A DNA stretch of 39,365 nucleotides from Myxococcales bacterium (GTDB taxonomy: Bacteria; Myxococcota_A; Polyangia; Polyangiales; Houyiibacteriaceae): the NCBI GenBank assembly GCA_012744445.1, contig JAAYBZ010000072.1, positions 1-39,365 on the forward strand. Reading direction: 5' to 3'. This document shows positions 24,882 to 33,211 of this stretch, piece after piece (the first letter of the stretch is position 1; every line of letters begins with the position of its first letter). The position numbers and the translations under genes were made by a program. Under the pieces are notes generated by a model. That model worked only from the letters and a program-made list of their open reading frames with translations, had not been told where the DNA came from and did no database searches.

Positions 24882-26381
24882 TCAGCCGCGGATCGAGCGG
24901 AGCACGGTCGGGAGCGCGTCGGCCACCTCCGAGGCGAGCAGCCCGCGGTCGGTCGCCGCGGCCCACTCCCCCGCGAGCGCGTGCCAGAGCACGGCCGTGC
25001 ACGCCGCCTCGAAGGCGTCCTCGAGCGTGCCGAGGAGCGCCCCGACGATCCCCGAGAGCACGTCGCCCGTGCCGCCCGTGCCGAGGGCCGGCGTCCCGCG
25101 CGGACAGACCGCAAGACGGCCGTCGGGGCTCGCCACGACGGTGCCGGCGCCCTTGAGCACGGCCACGTGACCGCTCTCCGCGGCGAGGCGCGTCGCGGCC
25201 GCGTATCGGTCCCGCTGCACCTCCGAGGTGGAGATGCCGAGGAGCCGCGCGGCCTCCTTGGGATGCGGCGTGAGGACGCGGGGCGCCGTGGCCGACCTCA
25301 GCGCGCCGATCCCGACGCCGTGGGCGAGGAGGTTCAGGCCGTCGGCGTCGACGCACACGGGGAACGGCGCCTCGAGCGCGACGCGCTCCACCACGGCGCG
25401 CGTCGCGTCGTCCTCGCCGAGCCCGGGGCCGAGCACGCCCGAGGTCTTGCCCTGGAAGCTCCGCGAGAGCGCCTCGGCCCCCTCGAGGGGGGCGAACATC
25501 AGCTCGAGGCACCGCGGCGCGATGGCGTGCGCGGCCTCGGGCGGCGCGACGAGGGTCGCGAGCCCTGCCCCGGCCCGGAGCGCCGCGCGGCCGGCGAGGA
25601 GCGCGGCGCCGGGCTTGTCGGCCGAGCCCGCGTAGAGCGCCACGTGCCCCGCCGTGCCCTTGTGCGCGTCGGCCGAGCGCGCGACGAGCGACTCGGCGAG
25701 ATCCCAGGCCTCGAGGAGCCACGCACCGGTCTCCACGTCGTCGGGCACGCCGAGCCCCGCGACGACGATCTCGCCCGCGCGTGCGCGCCCGGGGTGCTGG
25801 TGGAGCCCGCGCTTTTCACCCAAGAAGGTGACGGTGAGCGCCGCCGTGGGCGCAAAGCCGAGGATCTGCCCGGTGTCGGCGTCCACGCCCGACGGGAGGT
25901 CGAGCGAGACGAGGGGCGCGCCGGCGGCGTCGATGGCCTCGAGCACCGCGCGATCCTTCCCCTGGATCTCGCGCGTGAGGCCGGTGCCGAAGAGCCCCTC
26001 CACGACGAGGGTCGCGCGCGCGAGCAACGCCTCGAGCTCGTCGAGCCGCTCGAGCGGGCGCGGCGCCTCGCCCATACCCACGAGCGCGTCGAAGTTCACC
26101 CTGGCGTCGCCCGTGATCCGCTCGGGCGGGACGGTCACGAAGGAGACGACGCGCGCGCCGGCCGAGAGGAGGTGTCGCGCCACCACCCAGGCGTCCCCGC
26201 CGTTCTGGCCGGGCCCGCCCACCACGACCGCGAGGTCGAGGCGATCGTGGAAGCGCTCGAGGATGGCCTCCGCCGCGCCACGGCCCGCGTTCTCCATGAG
26301 GAGGAGGCTCGGCACGCGGAGGCGCTCCACGGCGTCGCGATCGAAGGCGCGGCTCTCGGCTCGGCTGAAGAGGGGGCGCAT
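24882..26381 (-). CDS. nnr: Bifunctional NAD(P)H-hydrate epimerase/dehydratase
   Basis: 499 residues. It repairs hydrated NADH and NADPH. The N-terminal epimerase domain (~1-215; SLLLMENAGRGAAEAI; VVVGGPGQNGGDAWVVARHL) interconverts R and S hydrates. The C-terminal ADP-dependent dehydratase domain (~225-499) has GVLGPGLGEDDATR, VLTPHPKEAARLLG and GTGGTGDVLSGIVGALLG, the ribokinase-like nucleotide motif. The gene is the last of a five-gene run (rluA-type, two lipoproteins, prkA, nnr), 6 bases after prkA. Fusion of both activities is normal for this enzyme. It ends directly against the stop of the plus-strand Cys-rich lipoprotein. Confidence 0.94.
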   Translation of the reverse strand: MRPLFSRAESRAFDRDAVERLRVPSLLLMENAGRGAAEAILERFHDRLDLAVVVGGPGQNGGDAWVVARHLLSAGARVVSFVTVPPERITGDARVNFDALVGMGEAPRPLERLDELEALLARATLVVEGLFGTGLTREIQGKDRAVLEAIDAAGAPLVSLDLPSGVDADTGQILGFAPTAALTVTFLGEKRGLHQHPGRARAGEIVVAGLGVPDDVETGAWLLEAWDLAESLVARSADAHKGTAGHVALYAGSADKPGAALLAGRAALRAGAGLATLVAPPEAAHAIAPRCLELMFAPLEGAEALSRSFQGKTSGVLGPGLGEDDATRAVVERVALEAPFPVCVDADGLNLLAHGVGIGALRSATAPRVLTPHPKEAARLLGISTSEVQRDRYAAATRLAAESGHVAVLKGAGTVVASPDGRLAVCPRGTPALGTGGTGDVLSGIVGALLGTLEDAFEAACTAVLWHALAGEWAAATDRGLLASEVADALPTVLRSIRG

Positions 26382-26387
26382 CTCGGC

Positions 26388-28670
26388 TCAGGTATAGTCG
26401 AGCAGGCGCCGCGAGAGGAGCTCCTGGAGCGCCACGACCGCGGCATGGGTCGGGTAGCCGTGCCGCTCTTCGAGGGCGCGGAGCGCTCCGCGTGCGCGCG
26501 AGGCGAGATCGGGCTCGAGGTCCTTCTCCCGCGCTTCGACGACGGCCACGATGGCGCGCCCGATCTCGGCGAGCTGCGCGCGGTGCTCGCGGAAGTAGCT
26601 GGCGGAGAGCCGCCGGAGGAGATCGGGGAAGACCTCGCCGTAGTCCACCTCTTGGCCCGGATGGTCGATGGCGTAGCTCGCGATGCGGCTGATGAGGTCC
26701 TTGCGGAAGTCCGGGCCGCCCTCGTCGGTGATGGCCTCCTCCACGCGACGCAGGAGCTCCGCGTCGGGCGGCTCGTCCTTGCCCGTCACCGGATTCCACA
26801 CGCGCTCACCCTTCACGTCGTGCGAGGCGTGGATGATGTACCGCGAGAAGAGCTCGCTCGGGCGCCCCACGTCGAAGAGCCCGCTCGCGTCGCGCAGCTC
26901 GTCCTCCACGCGATCGAGCCAGGCCTCGCGCACGACGAGGACGAAGTCTTCGTGGGCGTAGTAACCGCCGTCGGGGTTGCGCTTGAGGAAGTCGTAGTCG
27001 GCCGTGCGGCAGAACTCCTCGAGCGCGTCGAGCACCTCGATGGGCGTGAGCACGCCGCGCGAGGCACGCGCCGCGCTGCCGAGGAGGAGCGCGCGGATCT
27101 CGCGCGGGGAGGCGCCGACGGATCCCTCCACGGAGGGCCCGTCGTCGTGCTCCTCGAGGATGGCGCGGACGTTGGCCGAGAGGAGCTTCGCTTCGTTCTC
27201 GGAGAGGCGCTCGGGGATGTCGCCGTAGGTGAGGAGCCGGACCTTCTCGTAGGGGCTGAGGCTCGCGGCGAGGTGGCCGAGCGCGGGATCGCGGTAGTTC
27301 TCGCGGCGCGGGCGGTGGAGGCGCGTGAGCACGGCCCAGAGCGCGGCCACGTAGATGGTGTGCGGCGCCACGGCCACGCCGAGCTGCGGGACGATCTGCG
27401 ATTCGTAGATGCCGCGCTCGGCCTCGACGTCGAGGAGATAGGGCATGCGCACGAAGGTGAGCCGCCCCTGGAAGCTCAAGAACTCCGGGTGCTGCTTGAA
27501 CGCCTGGAGGTGGAGATCGTTGGACGTCGCGAGGAGCACCGAGTCGATGGTGAGCTGCGAGGTGCGGAGGGCGACGTCCCCCGTCTCGATGGCGAGGAGG
27601 AGGTAGCGCCACGCGTCGAGCGGGCGCTTGAGGAGATCGCTGAACTCGAGGATGCCGCCGCGCCCGTCGACGAGATCGCCCACGGCCTCGAAGAGCGTCA
27701 GCGCGCTGAGCGAGGCCGGGAGACGCCCGAGCGATTGATCCGCCGTGATCTGCCGCTCGTGCGCGTCGACGGCCATCTCGGGGCCGATGGTGACGAGGCC
27801 GCGCCGATACCGCCGCGAGAAATACTCGCGCTCCACCTGGACGTGCGCGAGCACGCGCGCGAGGTCGCCGCGATATGCGCGGAGGAGCGCCTCGAAGATC
27901 TGCTGGTTCTGGTGCGAGAGCTCGCCGTCCCACAGGAGATCCGGCGGGCTCGTCGAGAGGCCCGCGCGCTCGTAGCAGGCGTTGAGGAAGCGGCGCCGCT
28001 CCTCACGCGGCAGGAGGAGCAAGGGATGGTCGCGGAGCGCCGGCGAGATCTTCACCTGGATGCGCTCCTCGGGGAGGTGGGCGTAGGACTCGTCGGTGCT
28101 CGCGGGTCTCCGCTCGGAGGAGAAGCCGATGCCCTTGCCGTCGCTCCCGCTCGGGAAGACCCACGAGAAGCGATAGGTCGCGCCGTCGTCCGTCTCCGAA
28201 TAGACCTCCACGCCGCGCATCAGACAGGCGACGAGCGTGCTCTTGGCGCTGCCGTTGGGGCCGTGGAGGAGGACGAGCCGGTTGCTCCGTCCTTCGCGGG
28301 CGAAGGCCGAGACGGCCTGGACCACCGCCTCCTGCACCCGCTCGTGCCCCTGGAGGTGATCGCTCCGCCGACGCCGGCCGTTGGCCGGGAGCCCATCGCC
28401 TGCGAAGGCGAGATCGAAGATCCGGTAGCGGCGCTCCGTCCCCCACGGGCGGCGGTGCTCGTAGCTGCCGAAGTGCTCGATGGCGCCGAGGACGTAGCGG
28501 GCCGCGTCGCGCGTGTGACGCGCCGGATCCGCCTCGGCCATCGCCAGGAACTCCGAAAACGAGAGCACACGACGCTGCGCGCCGAATCGCTCCCTCACGC
28601 TCTCGACGACCTCCCCCAGATTCCCCACCGCCACACCACGAACGTAGCGGTCCGGGAGGGCGTCGGGCAA
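26388..28670 (-). CDS. prkA: PrkA-family serine protein kinase/AAA protein
   Basis: About 760 residues. PrkA/YeaG proteins have an N-terminal AAA module and a C-terminal kinase-like region. Here the AAA N-region is residues ~30-400 with P-loop GPNGSAKS (137-144), where other PrkA members usually have GPVGGGKS. Later motifs are DLLWDGELSHQNQQIF, LEFSDLLKRPLDAWRYLL, DSVLLATSNDLHLQAF and FQGRLTFVRMPYLLDV. The C-terminal PrkA part includes SPYEKVRLL and VKGERVWNPVTGKDEPPDAEL. The start is uncertain: TTG 28670 gives the full N-terminus, while GTG 28634 or 28628 lie close by. The usual partners YeaH (DUF444) and SpoVR are missing from this window. The gene lies between two lipoprotein genes and nnr. 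Confidence 0.86.
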   Translation of the reverse strand: MPDALPDRYVRGVAVGNLGEVVESVRERFGAQRRVLSFSEFLAMAEADPARHTRDAARYVLGAIEHFGSYEHRRPWGTERRYRIFDLAFAGDGLPANGRRRRSDHLQGHERVQEAVVQAVSAFAREGRSNRLVLLHGPNGSAKSTLVACLMRGVEVYSETDDGATYRFSWVFPSGSDGKGIGFSSERRPASTDESYAHLPEERIQVKISPALRDHPLLLLPREERRRFLNACYERAGLSTSPPDLLWDGELSHQNQQIFEALLRAYRGDLARVLAHVQVEREYFSRRYRRGLVTIGPEMAVDAHERQITADQSLGRLPASLSALTLFEAVGDLVDGRGGILEFSDLLKRPLDAWRYLLLAIETGDVALRTSQLTIDSVLLATSNDLHLQAFKQHPEFLSFQGRLTFVRMPYLLDVEAERGIYESQIVPQLGVAVAPHTIYVAALWAVLTRLHRPRRENYRDPALGHLAASLSPYEKVRLLTYGDIPERLSENEAKLLSANVRAILEEHDDGPSVEGSVGASPREIRALLLGSAARASRGVLTPIEVLDALEEFCRTADYDFLKRNPDGGYYAHEDFVLVVREAWLDRVEDELRDASGLFDVGRPSELFSRYIIHASHDVKGERVWNPVTGKDEPPDAELLRRVEEAITDEGGPDFRKDLISRIASYAIDHPGQEVDYGEVFPDLLRRLSASYFREHRAQLAEIGRAIVAVVEAREKDLEPDLASRARGALRALEERHGYPTHAAVVALQELLSRRLLDYT

Positions 28671-28680
28671 CTCCGGAGCG

Positions 28681-29187
28681 TCATTCCTCGCGGAGGGAAT
28701 ATCCGAGGGTCTCGTCGTGGAAGGTGCAGCTCGTGGGGATGCACATGGCGAACTTCACGTGGGCGTTCACCCTCCCCTCGGCCGCCTCGGAGGACTTCCG
28801 GGCCACGAAGACGAAGCGGGCCACGTCGTCGGAGAGCGTGGCGGCGTCTTCGCGGTCGAGGCGCGCCTTCTCGGGCGAGAACGCGCCGTCGGCCGCGATG
28901 GTCACGGCGATCGGGTACTCGGTGTTCACGTGCCACTCACCCACGCCTTGGAGGCTCACCTCGAAGGCCTGCTGGGCGTCGTCGGCCCCCTCGATGCGCG
29001 TGAGGGCGAGCTTGTACGTCCCGCGCTCGATCGACGACGGAGCGTCCACGACCTCGTCCTTCGCTTTCGGGGCCGTCTTGGCCTCGGGGGCGTCCGACGT
29101 GCTCCGGGCGGGCGGCGTCGGCGCCTTGTCGCAGGCCACGAGCGCAGTGAGGAGGGAGAGGAGGAGGAGGCGTCGGGAGGTGGTCAT
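28681..29187 (-). CDS. Predicted lipoprotein with CX5C motif
   Basis: 168 residues from ATG 29187. Signal MTTSRRLLLLSLLTALVAC with Cys19 lipobox. A Pro/Ala/Lys-rich linker is followed by a beta-rich domain (GTYKLALTRIEGADDAQQ; FEVSLQGVGEWHVNTEYPI; DDVARFVFVARKSSEAAEG; RVNAHVKFAMCIPTSCTFHD). The CIPTSC pair could be a disulphide; the shape recalls DsbD N-terminal-like folds, but this is a weak resemblance. The ATG overlaps the stop of the preceding lipoprotein gene (ATGA); prkA begins 10 bases after its stop. Confidence 0.75.
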   Translation of the reverse strand: MTTSRRLLLLSLLTALVACDKAPTPPARSTSDAPEAKTAPKAKDEVVDAPSSIERGTYKLALTRIEGADDAQQAFEVSLQGVGEWHVNTEYPIAVTIAADGAFSPEKARLDREDAATLSDDVARFVFVARKSSEAAEGRVNAHVKFAMCIPTSCTFHDETLGYSLREE

Positions 29188-29705
29188 GGTTTGCTCAGCT
29201 GGAACTCTACGGCGGAAAGCACGAAGTCGCTCGCGTGCGCGAGGTGGAAACGCCCACGCACCACGCCGTCTTCCTCGATCCACTTCACGAAGGCCACGAA
29301 GCGCCCGCCGAGGACGCGGTCGCCGGCGCGGCCGAGCGTGCGATGCCCGGGGTGATCGGCGCGGCTCCGGAGGTCCACGCTCGCGTCGATCTTCCCCTTG
29401 AGGGTCTTCTCCACCTCGAAGCCGAGGTCGACGAAGGCGCGGCCCTTGGAGTCGCCGCCCTGGCGCGCCGTCTTGAGCACGCCCACGAAGACCACGTCCG
29501 CGCGCGCCGCACGCGCGCCGATCTCGCGCTCCCAATCGTCACGCCATCGGCCGGAGAGCTTCGCCGGATCCTCGACGAATTCCACGCTCCCGTCGAAGAG
29601 GGCCTCGTCCTCGGGCGAGAACGGGCTCGTCACGGATCCCTTGCTCGGCCCGCCGCAAGAAACGCAGGCGAAGAGCGCGAAGGCGAGCGTGGCGATGCGA
29701 ATCAT
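29184..29705 (-). CDS. Predicted lipoprotein, TIMP/NTR-like shape
   Basis: 173 residues from ATG 29705, which overlaps the stop of the pseudouridine synthase gene. Lipobox FACVSC with Cys17. The mature part has ADVVFVGVLKTARQGGDSKG, VDLGFEVEKTLKGKIDASV, DRVLGGRFVAFVKW and VVRGRFHLAHASDFVLSAVEF. The order 'A.FVG.V... F.VEK.LKG... G..FVAF' resembles netrin/TIMP-like beta-barrels of bacterial lipoproteins, but lacks the usual second Cys. Its stop overlaps the next lipoprotein's start. Function unknown. Confidence 0.72.
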   Translation of the reverse strand: MIRIATLAFALFACVSCGGPSKGSVTSPFSPEDEALFDGSVEFVEDPAKLSGRWRDDWEREIGARAARADVVFVGVLKTARQGGDSKGRAFVDLGFEVEKTLKGKIDASVDLRSRADHPGHRTLGRAGDRVLGGRFVAFVKWIEEDGVVRGRFHLAHASDFVLSAVEFQLSKP

Positions 29706-30769
29706 GAGACGTCCTCCAGGAGCTCGTCCGGCGCGTCCTCCGGGAGCCCCCTCATCCAGAGCGATTCCATGTCTTCGGGCAACGGCGCCACGAGCTCGAG
29801 CGGCTCGCCCGTCCGCGGGTGCGGCACGACGAGCCGGTGCGCGTGGAGCGCGTGGCGTGCGAGGCCGAGCCTCCGCTCGAGCTCGGGCGTCATCCCCGTC
29901 TCGATGTGCTCGTAGAAGGGCGCGGGGCCCTCGGGGCCGTAGAGCTTGTCGCCCACGATCGGGTGCGAGAGCGCCGCGAGGTGCACGCGGAGCTGGTGCT
30001 GCCGCCCCGTGACGGGCTTGAGCTCCACGAGGCTCAGCGCGCGCGCGCGATCGAGCACACGGTACTCCGTCGTCGCCGGGCTCCCGCCGTCGTCGAGGGG
30101 GCGCGGCTCCATCAGGAGGTGGAGCCCGCTCTCCGCGCGACCGAGCGGGAGATCGATGATGCCCTGGTCGGGCGCGAGGTGGCCCCGGACCACGGCGAGG
30201 TAGGTCTTGGAGGTCTTGCGATCCTCGAAGGCGCGCTTGAGCCGGCGCTCGGCCTCGGCGTGCTTGCCACAGACCACGATGCCGCTCGTCTCCTTGTCGA
30301 GCCGGTGCGCGATCTGGGGCGGGTTCTCGCCGTAGCGCTCGCGGAGCAGGTGGGAGAGCGTGTTCTTGTGGTAGGTCGCCGAGGGGTGCACGGGCAGCCC
30401 CGGTGGCTTGTCCACCGCGAGCACGTCCTCGTCCTCGTAGAGCACCGTGAACTCGCGCGGGGCGATGGGCTCCTCGAAGGGCGGGCGGATGATGTAGACC
30501 GTCTCGCCGTAGCGCACGCGATCGCTCGGCATCCGCTTGGTCCCGTCCTCGCGATAGGCGCACGCCCGCACGATGGCGTTCGCGCGCGTGCGAGAGAGCC
30601 GCGGGATCCGCCCCTGGATGAATCGATCGAGGCGTTGCCCAGCCTGCTCGCGCGCGACGGGAAAGCTCAGGATGATGGACTGCGGGTGGCAGCCCTCGGG
30701 GATCGGGATGGTCTTTCTCTGGGCGATGGGCGATTGGCTATCAGCAGGCGGGCGCGGGATCAATCGCAC
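29702..30769 (-). CDS. RluA-family rRNA/tRNA pseudouridine synthase
   Basis: About 355 residues. An N-terminal S4-like RNA-binding region (AGQRLDRFIQGRIPRLSRTRANAIV at ~43-68) precedes the synthase core: VLAVDKPPGLPVHPS and the catalytic motif HRLDKETSG, with Asp158. Further core motifs are KTYLAVVRG, ALSLVELKPVTGRQHQLRVHLA and ALHAHRLVVPHPRTGE. This is the RluC/RluD type, which isomerises uridines in 23S rRNA. The start is not certain: GTG 30769 or TTG 30763 gives a short N-terminal extension; the frame has no ATG nearby, and the next gene starts at 30812 on the other strand. It is the first of the five-gene operon. Confidence 0.9.
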   Translation of the reverse strand: MRLIPRPPADSQSPIAQRKTIPIPEGCHPQSIILSFPVAREQAGQRLDRFIQGRIPRLSRTRANAIVRACAYREDGTKRMPSDRVRYGETVYIIRPPFEEPIAPREFTVLYEDEDVLAVDKPPGLPVHPSATYHKNTLSHLLRERYGENPPQIAHRLDKETSGIVVCGKHAEAERRLKRAFEDRKTSKTYLAVVRGHLAPDQGIIDLPLGRAESGLHLLMEPRPLDDGGSPATTEYRVLDRARALSLVELKPVTGRQHQLRVHLAALSHPIVGDKLYGPEGPAPFYEHIETGMTPELERRLGLARHALHAHRLVVPHPRTGEPLELVAPLPEDMESLWMRGLPEDAPDELLEDVS

Positions 30770-30811
30770 CTCGATGGGGCGTGATTCCGCGCGCGGCGGA
30801 GGGCAAACTGC

Positions 30812-33205
30812 ATGGCGGTGACCCCCGCGCCGCGAGAGAATCGGTTCGAGTTCCAAGGCGCGCTCGTCGGCCTCCTCGCGCTCCTCCTCGTCTTCGTCCC
30901 CGTCATCCCCAGAGGCGAGACGCCCATCGCGGAGGAGATCCCTCCCACCGAGGGGATGCACACGCCCTCGAGCGAGCCGGCGCCGGCGCCCGACCTCGAC
31001 GGCCCCGAGGCGCCTTCGGCGGCCCTCTCCGGCCTCGTCCGCCTGCCGGGCGGCGCGCCCGCGAGCGGCGCGCGCGTCCGCGTCTTCGGAAGCGCGCTGC
31101 TCGGCTTCCTCGAGGTGGGCGCCGACGACGAGGGACGCTTCGCCTTCCCGGCCCTCCCGCCCGGCTTCTACGAGCTGCACGCCTTCCGTGGCGCGCACGT
31201 GGCGCACGCGGCGCGCGGCATCCAGGTGAAGGCCGGAGAGAGCACCGAGATCACGCTCGACCTCGTCCCCGGCGTCTCGATCCGCGGGCGCGTGGTGAGC
31301 GCACGCACAGGCGAAGGACTCCGCGGCGCCGAGGTCCGGGTGAGCGGCGAGCTCCTCGACGTCGCCGCGCGCGTCGTCGAGACGACGGCCGACGGCACCT
31401 TCGTGATCGACGGGCTCACGCCGGGGGAGAAGATCCTCCGCGTGCACAAGGAGGGCTTCGTGCACGACGGACCGCTCCAGGTCATGCCCGGCGGGGACGA
31501 GCTCCTCATCCGCCTCGGCACCGAAGCGCGCCTCCGCATCGAGGTCGTCGATCCGCGCGGCCGCCCCGTGACCGACGCCGAGGCGCAGCTCCTCGTCGAA
31601 GGCTCCATCGACCGCGCCGCCACCCCCATCCCGGCGCCGCGCGATCGGCTCCTCGTGGTCCCCGGCCCCGTCCCGCCGATCCCCGCGGCGGCGGGCGCCG
31701 TCCCCGACGCGCGAAAGTCGATCCTCGCGAGCGCCTCGAGCGACGAGCGCGGCCTCGTCGAGATGGACGGCCTCGCCGCGGCCACCGTGCGCGTGCGGCT
31801 CTCGGCCGACGGAAGGCCCACGGTCATCGGCGAGCCCATCGAGCTCCGCCCGGGCCAGACGCGCGAGGCGCGCATGACGCTCCCCTACGGCGGGAGGCTC
31901 TCGGTGCGCGTCTTCGACTCGGTCGGCGTGCGCGCGGAGGACGCCGATCTCGCCGTCCACCTCGAGGGCGATCCCATCGGCGCCTACGCCCGCACCGACG
32001 AGAACGGCGAGGCCGAGTTCTCCGGGCTGCTCGGCGCGCTCACCGTCCGCGCATCGCGCGGCGCGACGCCCCCGGTGGTCCAGCGCGTCTCCGTCGGCGA
32101 AGGCGAGCACCACACCCTCACCCTCACGCTCACCGAAGCGCGCGACGCCCTCTTCGGCCGCGTGGTGGACGCGCGTGGCTTCGGCATCGCCGGCGCGACG
32201 CTCGAGCTCACCACGCTCTCCAAACGTTCGCCCTTCGAGGCCGCGCGCCGCTCCGAGCCCGACGGCACCTTCCGCTTCGAAGACCTCCCGGCCCCACCCT
32301 ACCGCGTCGTCGTGCGGCATCCGGCCTACGCGGAGAGCGAGCCGATCCGCGTCGACGCGCGCGGCGAGCCCCTCAACGTCACGCTCGATCCCGGCGGCGC
32401 GATCGTCTTCGAGCTGCGCGACCGGCGGACGCTCGGCCCCGTCCCCGCCGAGGTCACGCTCGTCCGCGGCGATCGGCACATCGTCCGCCGCGCGTGGCCC
32501 GACGGCCGCGTCGAGATCGACCACGTCCCCCTCGGGCGATGGACGCTCCGCGTGGACGATCCGCGCTACGTGCCCTTCGAGCAGCCGGTGGAGCTCGCGC
32601 GCGACGGCGCTCGGCCTCCGCGCGTCGATCTCGGCCGCATCGATCTCTTCCAGGGCGCGACGGTCTCGGGCGAGCTCGTGGACTCGTTGGGCGAGCCCAT
32701 CTACGGCGCCAGGATCGTCGCTGGCGACGGCGCGCACGCGGAGGTGAAGACCGACGAAGGCGGGCGGTTCACCGTCACGCGGCTCGCGCCGGGACGCCTC
32801 CGCGTCGCGGCCCTCCTCGACTCGGGCGAGCGCGTGGAGAGCGCCATCTTCTCCTTGCGTGAGGGCGAGGTGCGCGAGGGGCTCCGCCTGGTCGCGCGCT
32901 CGCGCGGAGAGGCCGTCGACGTGGCGCCGGCCTCCCCCAGCGCCCGCGTGGGCATCGCCGCGACGGTCGTCGATCGCGACGGCGGCGTCGTCGTCGACTG
33001 GGTCGCGCCCGGCTCCAAGGCGCAGAAGAAGGGCCTCCGCCCCGGCGATCGCGTCCTCGCCGTCGACGGCGCCTCCGTGCTCATCGCGGCCCAGGTGCGG
33101 CCGCTGCTCCGCGCCTCCGCCGGCGAGCGCCGCACGCTCCGCATCGCCCGCGGCGCGCGCACGCTCGAGCTCGTGATCGAGCCCGAGCCGTTCACGCCGC
33201 CCTGA
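30812..33205 (+). CDS. Carboxypeptidase-regulatory-like repeat protein with C-terminal PDZ domain
   Basis: 797 residues. One N-terminal hydrophobic segment (~16-35) would act as a signal anchor. Then come about six Ig-like carboxypeptidase-regulatory repeats, recognisable by GxVxxxxGxPxxGAxVxV and DGxFxFxxLxPGxYxLxA patterns (for example LSGLVRLPGGAPASGARVRV; FGRVVDARGFGIAGATLEL; SGELVDSLGEPIYGARI). A PDZ-like domain closes the protein (ARVGIAATVVDRDGGVVVDW; GSKAQKKGLRPGDRVLAVDG). There is no protease catalytic triad. It is likely an extracytoplasmic scaffold or adhesion protein. It is divergent from the rluA-type gene and convergent with the MBL-fold gene; the two stop codons sit inside one TGAGCCGGCTCA palindrome. 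Confidence 0.8.
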   Translation: MAVTPAPRENRFEFQGALVGLLALLLVFVPVIPRGETPIAEEIPPTEGMHTPSSEPAPAPDLDGPEAPSAALSGLVRLPGGAPASGARVRVFGSALLGFLEVGADDEGRFAFPALPPGFYELHAFRGAHVAHAARGIQVKAGESTEITLDLVPGVSIRGRVVSARTGEGLRGAEVRVSGELLDVAARVVETTADGTFVIDGLTPGEKILRVHKEGFVHDGPLQVMPGGDELLIRLGTEARLRIEVVDPRGRPVTDAEAQLLVEGSIDRAATPIPAPRDRLLVVPGPVPPIPAAAGAVPDARKSILASASSDERGLVEMDGLAAATVRVRLSADGRPTVIGEPIELRPGQTREARMTLPYGGRLSVRVFDSVGVRAEDADLAVHLEGDPIGAYARTDENGEAEFSGLLGALTVRASRGATPPVVQRVSVGEGEHHTLTLTLTEARDALFGRVVDARGFGIAGATLELTTLSKRSPFEAARRSEPDGTFRFEDLPAPPYRVVVRHPAYAESEPIRVDARGEPLNVTLDPGGAIVFELRDRRTLGPVPAEVTLVRGDRHIVRRAWPDGRVEIDHVPLGRWTLRVDDPRYVPFEQPVELARDGARPPRVDLGRIDLFQGATVSGELVDSLGEPIYGARIVAGDGAHAEVKTDEGGRFTVTRLAPGRLRVAALLDSGERVESAIFSLREGEVREGLRLVARSRGEAVDVAPASPSARVGIAATVVDRDGGVVVDWVAPGSKAQKKGLRPGDRVLAVDGASVLIAAQVRPLLRASAGERRTLRIARGARTLELVIEPEPFTPP

Positions 33206-33211
33206 GCCGGC

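Noticed and set aside
24981-29003. A very long (1340-residue) open frame on the plus strand over nnr and prkA
   Set aside because: Long antisense frames are expected in GC-rich DNA where stop codons are rare. The translation shows no domain, and the minus-strand genes have clear motifs and coupled starts.
30770-32737. Upstream extension of the RluA-type gene to a 1011-residue protein
   Set aside because: The extra 650 residues lie antisense to the repeat/PDZ gene and are compositionally a shadow of it; the synthase needs only about 330-355 residues.
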